NCBI GenBank assembly: GCA_040217575.1
Contig: JAVJPW010000007.1
Span: forward strand, 62,001-126,000
Source of the DNA: Pacificispira sp040217575
GTDB taxonomy: Bacteria > Pseudomonadota > Alphaproteobacteria > UBA8366 > Aestuariispiraceae
Length of the DNA stretch: 64,000 nucleotides
Direction: 5' to 3'
In this document: positions 1 through 8,774 of the stretch, one piece after another
Layout: every line of letters begins with the position of its first letter
Position numbering within the stretch: the first letter of the stretch is position 1
The notes under the pieces: generated by a model
Database searches by the model: none
The model's input: the letters and a program-made list of their open reading frames with translations, nothing else
What the model was told of the DNA's origin: nothing
Translations under genes and position numbers: made by a program

Positions 1-1
1 C

Positions 2-79
2 GAACAGCTTGGCCTCGATAAGTCGGACCTCGGCATGGAGGCATACCCGGAATTCGGACCTGGCTCGTCGGCCATGTAA
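2..79 (+). CDS. C-terminal end of a truncated gene, possibly ammonium transporter AmtB
   Basis: Only the last 25 codons are inside the window. Reading from base 2, the frame runs open to a TAA at 77-79. The tail contains GLDKSDLGMEAYPEF, which fits the cytoplasmic tail pattern of Amt ammonium channels (GLD, then a few residues, G, then AY). Finding it upstream of an aminotransferase and ftsK also fits gene orders known in Rhodospirillales. A strong terminator follows about 70 bases later, as expected for the end of a transcription unit. The fragment is too short for a firm call, and the protein could be something else. Confidence 0.4.
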   Translation, partial: EQLGLDKSDLGMEAYPEFGPGSSAM

Positions 80-147
80 GGCCACCTTCAAAAGAAGGAA
101 AATAACGAGACCACGGTCGAAAACATTCCACCCCGCAAACTTGGAAC

Positions 148-180
148 CCCCGGAGAGGAACTCTCTCCGGGGATTTTTTT
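148..180 (+). terminator. Strong intrinsic terminator
   Basis: A perfect 10-bp stem, CCCCGGAGAG (148-157) with CTCTCCGGGG (163-172), closes a 5-base loop. After one A it is followed by seven T residues (174-180). This is a textbook Rho-independent terminator for the partial gene ending at 79. Confidence 0.88.
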
Positions 181-316
181 GTCCAGGTCCGTAGTGACAA
201 AGGCAGAGGATGCAAACCCGAACCACATATAGTATAAACCACGATATGCAGCGCAATGGCCCGGATTTTGCGTCATTATGCGCTATATCTATTGGAAATG
301 CATGAGAAACGGGCGG

Positions 317-1534
317 ATGAGCGACCGATTGACCCTGCTTCAAAATTTTCCATTCCGGCGTCTTAACGCGCTTCTGGAAGGGATAGAGCCTGCGCAGCCG
401 CCGCTTTTCCTGCAAATCGGCGAACCGCAGGACGCGGTTCCGGATATGGTCGCCGCGGCTGTCGCCGCCAACGCCACGTTGTTCGGCAAATATCCGCCCG
501 CCAACGGAGCGCCATCCTATCAGGACGCGGTCGCCAGATGGATCGAGGCGCGCTATCACCTGAAACAGGGCGCAATTGACGCGCCCAGCCAGGTCACCGC
601 CCTTTGCGGCACCCGCGAGGGACTGTTCCAGGCGGCGCTGATGGCAATTTTGCGTAAAAAGGACCGTATGGGAACGCCCGGTTCAGCCCCCGTCGTTCTG
701 GTCCCGAACCCGATGTATCATGTCTATTTCGGCGGCGCCGTCGTCGGAGAGGCAGAAGCAGTGCTGGTCGACTGCACGGCCAAGAACGATTTCGTTCCGG
801 ATTACGAATCTCTGGACCGGGAAACCCTGGATCGCACCGCAATCTGCTACCTGTGCACACCGGGAAATCCAACCGGCACGGTCACGCAGAAGGATACGCT
901 GGCGCGGATGCTTGCATTGGCGCAAAAGCATGACTTCGTCCTGGCGCTGGACGAATGCTATTCGGAAATCTGGTATGATGGGCCGCCGCCGGGCGGATTC
1001 GACCTGATCGCGGACGGATTGCCCGTCGACAATCTGATTGTGTTCAATTCCCTGTCCAAAAGATCCGGGTCCCCGGGCCTGCGCTGCGGCTTTGCAGCAG
1101 GCGACCCTGCGCTGATCGACCCGCTGAACATGCTGCGCTCCTACGGTGGCGCTCAGGTACCGGGCCCATTGATGGCGGCAGGCGAAGCCCTGTGGCGTGA
1201 CGAAAATCATGCAAAGGCGAACCGCGAACGCTACCACGATCTTGTCACAATTGCAGACGATACTCTGGGCGGCATCCCCGGCTACAGGACCCCGAAGGCG
1301 GGATTTTTCCTTTGGCTGGATACCACCCGGAAGCTGGGTGACGGGGAAACAGCGGCGCGCCGCCTTTGGGCGGAAGCCGGGGTCAAGGTCCTGCCGGGCC
1401 GTTACATGGCGCGGCCCGACCCTGAAACCGGTACCTCGCCCGGCGACGGGTATGTGCGCATCGCGCTGGTGCATGACAGGAACACCGTCCGGAATGCCCT
1501 GACGCGGATGCGCAACGTTCTGGAAAGCGCCTAG
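317..1534 (+). CDS. Class I/II PLP-dependent aminotransferase (DapC/AspC-like)
   Basis: This 405-residue protein is a fold-type I PLP aminotransferase. The CTPGNPTGT motif, the ALDECYSEIW segment with the cofactor-binding Asp and Tyr, and FNSLSKRSGSPGLRCGF carrying the Schiff-base lysine are all present in order, and the C-terminal VRIALVHD holds the substrate-carboxylate arginine. The N-terminus (SDRLTLLQNFPFRRLNALL) resembles proteins annotated as succinyldiaminopimelate or alanine/aspartate aminotransferases in alphaproteobacteria. A role in lysine/diaminopimelate synthesis is therefore possible, but substrate cannot be read from sequence. I chose the ATG at 317 because family similarity begins there; in-frame ATGs at 278 and 302 would add 13 or 5 residues without family support. 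ftsK starts 37 bases downstream on the same strand. Confidence 0.9.
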   Translation: MSDRLTLLQNFPFRRLNALLEGIEPAQPPLFLQIGEPQDAVPDMVAAAVAANATLFGKYPPANGAPSYQDAVARWIEARYHLKQGAIDAPSQVTALCGTREGLFQAALMAILRKKDRMGTPGSAPVVLVPNPMYHVYFGGAVVGEAEAVLVDCTAKNDFVPDYESLDRETLDRTAICYLCTPGNPTGTVTQKDTLARMLALAQKHDFVLALDECYSEIWYDGPPPGGFDLIADGLPVDNLIVFNSLSKRSGSPGLRCGFAAGDPALIDPLNMLRSYGGAQVPGPLMAAGEALWRDENHAKANRERYHDLVTIADDTLGGIPGYRTPKAGFFLWLDTTRKLGDGETAARRLWAEAGVKVLPGRYMARPDPETGTSPGDGYVRIALVHDRNTVRNALTRMRNVLESA

Positions 1535-1571
1535 GAAAGCCAAGTTTTTTTGGGAGTCGGAGTTAAGGACA

Positions 1572-3950
1572 ATGGCGGCAAAAGCACAGGAAAAGACCCC
1601 GTTTCTTCCGGAAGGAACGACGGACTATCTGCGAAAGCGCGGCATGGAAATCCTTGGGTTTTCGCTAATCGCGCTGGCAGTCCTGATCCTGGCGGCACTG
1701 GTCAGTTATGACCCGTTGGACCCGTCGCCCAATCATTCCAGTGCACGCGGCGCGACGAACATGCTGGGCCTGCCCGGCGCCTATGCGGCGGACGTTGCGC
1801 TGCAGAGCCTGGGGCTGGCGTCGGGTCTGTTTGTGCCGCTGTTGCTGGGCTGGGGTTGGCGGTTGATGGTGGACCGCCAACTGCCGCGCGCCTGGATCCG
1901 GTTGGCACTAACGCCGCTATTGGTCGTCACGCTGGCCGTTTCCGTCGCAACCCTTGTTCCCTATGATGGCTGGCCGCTGTCGGTCGGCCTGGGCGGCATT
2001 CTGGGGGACATGCTGATCGGCCCGGTCAAGAACCTGTTGCCCATGGAGGCACACCCCTGGATTGGTCTTGGCACCGCAATTCCGGTCCTGTTCCTGGGCC
2101 TTTACGCCTTCGGGATAACACTGGCCGAATGGCGTGCCATGGCACGGCGCAGCTGGACGGGTGTGCGTGTAACCGCAAGCCTGCCATCGAAGGCGGATCG
2201 CGTCATGCCGGTCGTGCGTGACCTGATGCAGCGTGGCGACGACGGTCGTGTCGAACCCAGCCTGACGCAAAAGGAAAAGCGCACCGCCGCCCCGCGCCAG
2301 ACCGCCCCGGCAGAGGCCAGACCCGTCCGCGACGGCCGGATCGAAGCCCCCGACACACCGAAGCCGTCCAAGCGGGCAAAGAAGGAACGCCAGATCGCAC
2401 TGGACCTGCCTGCACAGGACGGTGAATACCACCTGCCGCCGCTGGATATCCTGGTCGACCGCCAACCCGACCCCGAAGCACAGAGCAGCAACAAGGAAGG
2501 ACTGGAACAGAACGCGCGCATGCTTGAAGGCGTGCTGGAAGATTTCGGCGTCAAGGGTGAGATCGTGAAGGTCCGGCCCGGCCCGGTTGTCACGCTTTAT
2601 GAATTGGAGCCCGCACCCGGCACAAAGACCAGCCGCGTGATCGGGCTCAGCGACGACATCGCACGGTCCATGTCGGCCATTTCGGTCCGTATCGCAACCG
2701 TTCCGGGCCGCAGTGTCATCGGTATCGAACTGCCGAACGGCAAGCGGGAAATGGTCGGGTACCGGGAACTTGTCGCGTCCGAGACTTATGAGCGGTCCAA
2801 GGCGAAACTGCCCCTCATCCTGGGTAAGGATATCGGTGGCTCTCCAGAGGTCGTGGACCTGGCCACCATGCCGCACCTGCTGATCGCCGGTACAACCGGT
2901 TCCGGCAAGTCCGTCGGCATGAATACAATGATCCTGTCGCTTCTTTACAAGTTAACGCCCGACCAATGCCGATTCATCATGGTGGACCCGAAGATGCTGG
3001 AACTGTCGGTCTATGACGATATCCCCCATCTTCTGGCGCCTGTCGTGACTGACCCGAAAAAGGCGGTGGTTGCGCTGAAATGGGCGGTTCGGGAAATGGA
3101 AGACCGCTATCGGTCCATGTCGAAACTGGGCGTGCGCAACATCGAAGGGTATAACAAGCGGGTCGGTGAAGCGGAACGCAAGGGCGAAGTCATCACAAGG
3201 CGCGTCCAAACCGGCTTCGACGCCGAAAGCGGAAAACCAATCTTCGAAGAAGAGCCGCTGGACCTCACCCCCCTTCCCTACATTGTCGTTCTGGTGGACG
3301 AAATGGCGGACCTGATGCTGGTGGCGGGCAAGGATATCGAAGCTTCGATCCAGCGCCTGGCGCAGATGGCGCGCGCGGCCGGTATCCACCTGATCATGGC
3401 AACCCAGCGCCCGTCGGTCGATGTGATCACCGGCACGATCAAGGCGAACTTCCCGACCCGAATATCCTTCCAGGTGACCTCAAAGGTCGACAGCCGAACG
3501 ATTCTGGGCGAACAGGGTGCAGAACAACTGTTGGGCAAGGGCGACATGCTGCACATGGCAGGCGGCGGACGTATCACCCGCGTTCACGGTCCGTTTGTCG
3601 ACGACATGGAAGTCGAAGCCGTGTGCGAATATTTACGTGCCCAGGGACAGCCCGCATATGTTGACAGCGTCACGGATGAAGACGATATGTCGGGCGGGTT
3701 CGATACCGATGTCAGTGGCGCGTCAGCGCCGATGTCCGGTGGCGGCGATGATAGCGGCGAAAACGCATTGTATGATCAGGCGGTCGCCCTTGTTGCGCGT
3801 GAAGGCAAATGTTCGACGAGCTTCGTTCAGCGCCATCTTCAGATCGGATATAACCGCGCCGCGCGTATCGTGGAGCGTATGGAAAAGGAAGGCGTTGTCA
3901 GTGCTGCGAACCATGTTGGAAAGCGCGAGGTCCTGGTCGGCAATCACTAG
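1572..3950 (+). CDS. ftsK: DNA translocase FtsK
   Basis: FtsK is the septum-anchored hexameric DNA pump that clears the chromosome terminus during division. The 792-residue protein has four hydrophobic segments in its first 190 residues (about 28-48, 72-98, 108-130 and 158-187). A charged linker rich in K, E and P (about 200-290) is short compared with E. coli. The motor follows, with Walker A GTTGSGKS near 440 and Walker B YIVVLVDEMADLM near 570. The C-terminal 70 residues form the gamma winged-helix domain (CSTSFVQRHLQIGYNRAARIVE) that reads KOPS sites. The ATG at 1572 has GGAG and AAGGAC just upstream. Its end overlaps the lolA start, an arrangement common in alphaproteobacteria. Confidence 0.98.
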   Translation: MAAKAQEKTPFLPEGTTDYLRKRGMEILGFSLIALAVLILAALVSYDPLDPSPNHSSARGATNMLGLPGAYAADVALQSLGLASGLFVPLLLGWGWRLMVDRQLPRAWIRLALTPLLVVTLAVSVATLVPYDGWPLSVGLGGILGDMLIGPVKNLLPMEAHPWIGLGTAIPVLFLGLYAFGITLAEWRAMARRSWTGVRVTASLPSKADRVMPVVRDLMQRGDDGRVEPSLTQKEKRTAAPRQTAPAEARPVRDGRIEAPDTPKPSKRAKKERQIALDLPAQDGEYHLPPLDILVDRQPDPEAQSSNKEGLEQNARMLEGVLEDFGVKGEIVKVRPGPVVTLYELEPAPGTKTSRVIGLSDDIARSMSAISVRIATVPGRSVIGIELPNGKREMVGYRELVASETYERSKAKLPLILGKDIGGSPEVVDLATMPHLLIAGTTGSGKSVGMNTMILSLLYKLTPDQCRFIMVDPKMLELSVYDDIPHLLAPVVTDPKKAVVALKWAVREMEDRYRSMSKLGVRNIEGYNKRVGEAERKGEVITRRVQTGFDAESGKPIFEEEPLDLTPLPYIVVLVDEMADLMLVAGKDIEASIQRLAQMARAAGIHLIMATQRPSVDVITGTIKANFPTRISFQVTSKVDSRTILGEQGAEQLLGKGDMLHMAGGGRITRVHGPFVDDMEVEAVCEYLRAQGQPAYVDSVTDEDDMSGGFDTDVSGASAPMSGGGDDSGENALYDQAVALVAREGKCSTSFVQRHLQIGYNRAARIVERMEKEGVVSAANHVGKREVLVGNH

Positions 3951-4641
3951 GTGTGCGGCTAAAGCGGGTATTCTTGCGATCGGGATTTCGGTCGCACAGG
4001 GACTTGCCTTCTCCGGCCAGGCCGTCGCCGAACAGGTACTCAGCACGGACCCGAATGCGGGCGCGCTTGGTGTGGAGCCGATGTTTCTGGGGCCGGATGA
4101 ACAGCAGATCCTGCTGGACGAGATCGAATCCTATTTCAATTCGGTCGATACGATGCAGTCCCGGTTTCTTCAGTTCAATTCCGACGGCACGATCTATCAG
4201 GGGGACCTGCTGATCGACCGCCCGGGCAAAATGCGCATCGAATATGACGACCCGGTCCCCTACCTGATCGTCGCAGACGGCACATTTTATATTTTCGTCG
4301 ATGAGGAACTGGAACAGGCAAGCCACATTCCACTGGAATTGACGCCGGCGGAAATCCTGCTTCGCCAACCCTTGTCCCTGGAAAACGACCTTCGGGTGAC
4401 TGACGCCGCGCGGGCGGATGGGCGGCTGATGATTACCGTCACGCATAATCAGGAAGACGACCTGGGGTCGCTGACGTTCATTTTCGATGAAGACCCACTG
4501 GAACTATTGCAATGGGTCGTGATGGACACACAGGGTCTGACCACGCGTGTGGTTCTGCAGAACCCGACCCTGGGTGCGGAACTGGACCGCGACTTGTTCC
4601 GTTTCATCAACCCCTGGACTGTGCGCCAGGAAACCAATTGA
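3913..4641 (+). CDS. lolA: Outer-membrane lipoprotein carrier protein LolA
   Basis: LolA is the periplasmic chaperone that takes lipoproteins from LolCDE to the outer membrane. From the ATG at 3913 the product is about 242 residues, with a basic N-terminus, a hydrophobic stretch (AGILAIGISVAQGLAF) and a plausible signal peptidase site at AVAEQ. The mature part contains the LolA features FNSVDTMQSRFLQFNSDGTIYQGDLLIDRPGKMRIEYDDP (given in outline: a SRFxQ motif, then a GxLxxxRPGKMRxEYD motif) and a C-terminal strand set ending near 4640. The start lies 38 bases inside ftsK in another frame, so translation is probably coupled. GTG at 3901 is an alternative start. No lipobox is present, as expected for a soluble carrier. 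Confidence 0.86.
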   Translation: MLESARSWSAITRCAAKAGILAIGISVAQGLAFSGQAVAEQVLSTDPNAGALGVEPMFLGPDEQQILLDEIESYFNSVDTMQSRFLQFNSDGTIYQGDLLIDRPGKMRIEYDDPVPYLIVADGTFYIFVDEELEQASHIPLELTPAEILLRQPLSLENDLRVTDAARADGRLMITVTHNQEDDLGSLTFIFDEDPLELLQWVVMDTQGLTTRVVLQNPTLGAELDRDLFRFINPWTVRQETN

Positions 4642-4757
4642 TTTTCATATATCCGGCCGCGTTCCGATCCTTACGGAATCACACACCTGTAAGTGACGCG
4701 CCGCGAATCCTTGCATACTGGGGCTGACACGCATCCGAACCGAGCAGCAGCCCCCGA

Positions 4758-6407
4758 ATGACCGCAGATCAGACCGCAGACACAGTGTTCGCGCCATTTT
4801 TTGGGCGCGTCTTTTCGCGCGTCGGGATAAAAGTGACGCTGGTACTCACGGCGATCATCATCTTCGTCGAACTGTTTGTCCTGATTCCGTCCTATTTCGG
4901 TCTACAGCGCGACCTGCGAGCACAAGTCCGGTCCGAAGCGGTCGCGGTCCTGGGTGCGGCGCTTGGATCTGATGCGGAAACCCGTGACGGCGCGATGGAC
5001 CGTGGCGGCGCCTTTCTGACCAACCACGGATTCCTGCGCGGCGGTGTTCTTTATGACGCGAACGGTACGGAACGCATCGCCTTCGGAGAACGGCCGACGC
5101 TGGATATCGGCACTGTCGCACGGGACGGTACTTTCGACCGTGCGGGCGAAGATGGGTCATCGCGTGATTTCTTCATCCCGTTTCAGGAAACGGGTCTGGC
5201 GCTGCATGCGATTGTCCGGACCGACACGCAATGGATCAATGATCGGCTGAACGGGTACCTGTTGAATGTCGGGTTGATCGTGCTGGTCCTTGCGCTTGCC
5301 TGTTTCTGTGGGCTTGCCGTTGCCATGGACACGATCGTGTTTTCCAGGCTGTTCGGACTTCGCGATGCGGTCGCAAAGGCGATTGATCGACCGGACATTG
5401 CCGACAGTTTCGTTACGGGCGATACAGGAAATGATGAGTTGGGTGAGCTTGGCCGAACAATCGACGGTCTTCTTCTCAGAACGTCCGACACCTACCAGGA
5501 AGATTTGGCCGCCGCTGCGGAAATAACCCGAAACGCGCCGCAGGCGGTTCTTGTTTTCGGACCGGACAGACAATTGATTGGTGCGAATGATGCCGCGCTC
5601 ATCCTTTTCAACGTCGCATCCATCGATGCACTACAAGCCAGGGCAGGTGTCCTTTTGGTGTCCGACTTCGGATCCGATATGGAAATCCTGGATCTGGCCG
5701 CGGAACAACCGGTTACATGTCAGGCCAGCGCGCGGGGTGCCGAAGGACGCGCGGTTCCTTGTACAATTCATGCAATGGCACTGGATCGGCCCGACGGCGC
5801 GGTTCTTCGGTTCGCGGTCTATCTGAATGACCGGTCCGAAGCACGGGGGACCATTCAAGCACTGGAAGACCGCGCCGACCGCGCGGAAGGACGGGTCGGC
5901 AAACTGCATGACGCGCTTGAAGCCTGTATCGCAATCATATCCGTCGAAACAGGCGGGCCGCCCGAAACACCCGTTCAGGTATCCCCGGAACGGGCAATCA
6001 GCGCGTGGATCGATGAAGTGGAAACATCCGGACGGTTTTCCCGCAGCCAGGTCGCATTCGGTACGCTGCCTGCGGTGATGTTGCCGCCGGACTGTGCCGA
6101 TGAACTTTTTCGCAAGGCCCTGTCGCTATGCCTGATCAGCATCGGTGAAACAGGTCGAATTTCCATTGCGACGGACAGCGGTGGTGACGGCGCATTCCGT
6201 TTCCGGTTCGCGGCCCGTGCCACATCGCACGCGGTTGGATCGGCGCACCCCGCCAATGAAACTTCGGTGATTGAAGCTGCCGTTCGGAAGCTGGCAACAC
6301 GCGCGGGCGCAACGGTTGAAATCCCCGGATATTCGGATGGGGATGACGAATGGCTTTTGTTCCTCACCCTGCCGTCATCGGAAGATACACAGGGGCTGAA
6401 TTTCTAA
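4758..6407 (+). CDS. Membrane sensor protein with HAMP and PAS regions and a degenerate kinase-like C-terminus
   Basis: The 549-residue protein has two membrane helices (about 22-46 and 165-190) flanking a periplasmic segment of roughly 120 residues, the layout of a sensor kinase. A HAMP-like linker follows (FSRLFGLRDAVAKAI through ELGRTIDGLL, 190-245), then a PAS-like region (about 258-365: APQAVLVFGPDRQLIGANDA). A short coiled coil (365-385) comes next. The C-terminal 150 residues sit where DHp and ATPase domains belong, but I see no H-box histidine and none of the N, G1 or G2 boxes. It may be a pseudokinase or scaffold. It lies 116 bases after lolA and ends before a hairpin. The exact function is unknown. 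Confidence 0.6.
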   Translation: MTADQTADTVFAPFFGRVFSRVGIKVTLVLTAIIIFVELFVLIPSYFGLQRDLRAQVRSEAVAVLGAALGSDAETRDGAMDRGGAFLTNHGFLRGGVLYDANGTERIAFGERPTLDIGTVARDGTFDRAGEDGSSRDFFIPFQETGLALHAIVRTDTQWINDRLNGYLLNVGLIVLVLALACFCGLAVAMDTIVFSRLFGLRDAVAKAIDRPDIADSFVTGDTGNDELGELGRTIDGLLLRTSDTYQEDLAAAAEITRNAPQAVLVFGPDRQLIGANDAALILFNVASIDALQARAGVLLVSDFGSDMEILDLAAEQPVTCQASARGAEGRAVPCTIHAMALDRPDGAVLRFAVYLNDRSEARGTIQALEDRADRAEGRVGKLHDALEACIAIISVETGGPPETPVQVSPERAISAWIDEVETSGRFSRSQVAFGTLPAVMLPPDCADELFRKALSLCLISIGETGRISIATDSGGDGAFRFRFAARATSHAVGSAHPANETSVIEAAVRKLATRAGATVEIPGYSDGDDEWLLFLTLPSSEDTQGLNF

Positions 6408-6424
6408 AACACCCAGCATCCGAA

Positions 6425-6590
6425 AATGAAACGCCCCGTTCCAGGGGAGGGGGAGGAACGGGGCGCCGCCTTACTGAAATAAGGCCTGCGGTGTAGCGGC
6501 CCCTAAGGACCGGTACCCGCAGAGGGCGTCACCCTGGTGTTGGGGGAGGAGGTGGGCGACGCCGCTTACTGAAATAAATATGTCCTCTAA
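6425..6590 (-). ncRNA. Candidate tandem cuckoo-type small RNA with CU-rich hairpin loops
   Basis: Read on the minus strand, two hairpins each present a CU-rich loop. The first (6563-6525) pairs GGCGTC with GACGCC plus an inner CCC/GGG after one mismatch, and its loop contains CCTCCTCCC exactly (plus-strand 6544-6552). The second (6465-6432) is an 11-bp perfect stem with loop TCCCCCTCCCCT. Each is preceded by the same TTATTTCAGTAAG sequence, so the two are diverged copies. A third small hairpin (6486-6522) lies between them. Hairpins showing CCUCCUCCC, an anti-Shine-Dalgarno motif, define the alphaproteobacterial cuckoo/CcsR RNAs, which often occur in tandem. The strand is inferred from that motif. 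No ORF of quality fills this 336-base gap. Confidence 0.5.
6432..6465. terminator. Perfect 11-bp hairpin, possible terminator on either strand
   Basis: CGCCCCGTTCC (6432-6442) pairs with GGAACGGGGCG (6455-6465) around a 12-base loop. On the minus strand it is followed by GTTTCATTTTCGG, a weak T-rich tail that could end the small RNA. On the plus strand it lies 25 bases after the sensor gene but has no T tract. It may serve both as RNA structure and as a terminator. Confidence 0.4.
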
Positions 6591-6743
6591 CCCCCATTTT
6601 GTAGAGTGAGGACAATGCAGCCCCCATATGCATTTGTCGCATGGCTGTTTAACGTCTTTTACGCCCAAACCAGCCCGCTTGCCAAAAGACCAGCCGCTCC
6701 ATAGCTTTAAAGATCCTTCGACGGCGCATTCAGGGACATTGCG

Positions 6744-8768
6744 ATGACCGGAAACACCACCATTCAGGAACTGTCCTCAAAACTGCGTGAGAACGGAATT
6801 TCCGCATCCGAGACGGATATTGCGTCGCTTCTGGCCGGCGTTTCCGCCGCACCGAACGAAAGCCGCGATGACTGGATCGGTCTGCTTGCCCCGACCGCCG
6901 GGATTTCAAAGGCCGTTGCGGCCGATCTGACCGCGTTGGCCGACCGGTATATCGCGGACCTGTCTGATGGGTTGGACCAGTCACCCGCCCCACCGAAACG
7001 CCTGGACCTGCTAAGGGCTGAAATGCGCAGGCTGGGCCTTTCGGGGCTCGTTATCCCACGCACCGACGAATATCAGGGCGAATATATCGCCAGGCGCGCC
7101 GAAAGGGTCCAATGGTTGACCGGGTTTTCAGGATCCGCCGGTGTCGTGGTAGTCGGTCTGGAAAAGGCCGCGATTTTTGTCGACGGGCGATACACGCTTC
7201 AGGTACGCGACCAGGTAGATACAGTACGTTTCGAACCGCGCCATCTGATTGAACAGCCGGTCACGGACTGGATTGCCGACCAATTTACATCGGGCGACAA
7301 GGTCGGATATGACCCGTGGCTGCATACGCTTCACGGCGCGGGCCATCTGAACCGGGCGGCATCGCGTGCTGGCGCGGAGCTGGTTCGTGTCGCGCCCAAC
7401 CCGGTCGATGCGATCTGGCCGGACCAACCGGCGGCGCCGGTGGCCGCCATCCATCCACATGGGGAGGAGTTTGCGGGCCGTTCCAGTGCGCAAAAACGCC
7501 GGGAAATCGCAGACAAGCTTTCGGAACAGGGCGCAGACGCACTTGCTGTCACGGCAACGGACAGCATTGCCTGGCTAATCAATGTCAGAGGCGGTGATGT
7601 GCCGAACTGTCCCCTGCCCCTCAGCTTTGCCATTCTTCATGAAGACGGGTCCCTCAACTGGTTCGTCGATGACCGGAAATTGACGGCCGCGACGCGTGCG
7701 GCGCTGGGTAATTCCATTGCCATTCATCCGGAAGAGAAGTTTGCCGAAGCGCTGACGCGGCTTGGCCAGGATGGAAAAACCGTCATGGCCGACCCGGCAA
7801 GCGCACCCAGCGCCATCTTTGATGCCCTGCACTACGGGGGCGGCAAGGTGATAGAGGCTGCGGACCCCTGTCTGTTGCCCAAAGCCTGCAAGAACCCGGT
7901 CGAAATCGACGGCACGCGCGCGGCGCATCGCCGCGACGGCGCGGCACTGACCCGGTTTCTGAAATGGCTTCCGGCAGCGGCCGACGACGGCCTGACGGAA
8001 CTGGACGCCATTGCACACCTGCGTGGTCTTCGTGACGGCGGCGAACATTTCCGGGGTGCCAGTTTCGATACGATCGCCGGTGCCGGACCGAATGGCGCCG
8101 TGATACATTACCGCGCCAGCGAAGCAACGAACCGTAAAATTGAGGACGGACAACTGGTCCTGGTCGACAGCGGCGGACAATATCTGGACGGCACGACCGA
8201 TGTGACCCGGACCATTGCCGTCGGCGAACCCACGGACGAGATGCGGACCCGGTATACCCTGGTCCTGAAGGGGCATATCGCCATTGCAACCGCACGCTTC
8301 CCCCGTGGGGTTACCGGTTCACAACTGGACCCGCTGGCCCGCCATCCGCTTTGGCAGGCAGGATTGGATTTCGACCACGGGACAGGTCACGGCGTCGGAT
8401 CGTATCTGAATGTCCATGAAGGACCGCAACGCATCGCGAAGGCACACAATGCGGTTGCGCTGGAACCGGGCATGATCCTGTCGAACGAGCCCGGTTACTA
8501 TAAGACCGGTGAATACGGCATTCGCATCGAAAACCTGGTGGTGGTCCGGGCGGTCGAAGACAGACCGGAAGGCGCGGAAAAGGACATGCTGGAATTCGAA
8601 ACGCTGACGCTGGCCCCCTATGACCGGAAACTGATCGACAAGTCGCTGTTGACGAAGGATGAAATCGCTTGGGTCGATTCCTATCACAAACGGGTGCGCG
8701 AAACGCTGAAACCGCTGGTCGACAAGGATACGGCTAAATGGCTGGCGGACGTGACGAAGAAGCTTTGA
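6744..8768 (+). CDS. pepP: Xaa-Pro aminopeptidase (aminopeptidase P, peptidase M24B) with N-terminal extension
   Basis: Aminopeptidase P removes the N-terminal residue from peptides with proline in position 2, using two metal ions. The family-like part begins near residue 86 (RLDLLRAEMRRLGLSGL) with creatinase-type N-terminal domains (DEYQGEYIARRAERVQWLTGFSGSAG). The M24 catalytic domain has all ligands: VDSGGQYLDGTTDVTRT (two Asp), GTGHGVGSYLNVHE (His), LSNEPGYY (Glu) and GIRIENLV (Glu). The total of 674 residues exceeds the usual 600 or so because of an 85-residue helical N-terminus of unknown role. AGGGAC precedes the ATG at 6744, so the extension is probably translated; a TTG at 6972 is the main alternative. 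It ends six bases from the convergent MATE gene. Confidence 0.9.
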   Translation: MTGNTTIQELSSKLRENGISASETDIASLLAGVSAAPNESRDDWIGLLAPTAGISKAVAADLTALADRYIADLSDGLDQSPAPPKRLDLLRAEMRRLGLSGLVIPRTDEYQGEYIARRAERVQWLTGFSGSAGVVVVGLEKAAIFVDGRYTLQVRDQVDTVRFEPRHLIEQPVTDWIADQFTSGDKVGYDPWLHTLHGAGHLNRAASRAGAELVRVAPNPVDAIWPDQPAAPVAAIHPHGEEFAGRSSAQKRREIADKLSEQGADALAVTATDSIAWLINVRGGDVPNCPLPLSFAILHEDGSLNWFVDDRKLTAATRAALGNSIAIHPEEKFAEALTRLGQDGKTVMADPASAPSAIFDALHYGGGKVIEAADPCLLPKACKNPVEIDGTRAAHRRDGAALTRFLKWLPAAADDGLTELDAIAHLRGLRDGGEHFRGASFDTIAGAGPNGAVIHYRASEATNRKIEDGQLVLVDSGGQYLDGTTDVTRTIAVGEPTDEMRTRYTLVLKGHIAIATARFPRGVTGSQLDPLARHPLWQAGLDFDHGTGHGVGSYLNVHEGPQRIAKAHNAVALEPGMILSNEPGYYKTGEYGIRIENLVVVRAVEDRPEGAEKDMLEFETLTLAPYDRKLIDKSLLTKDEIAWVDSYHKRVRETLKPLVDKDTAKWLADVTKKL

Positions 8769-8774
8769 CCGCCC

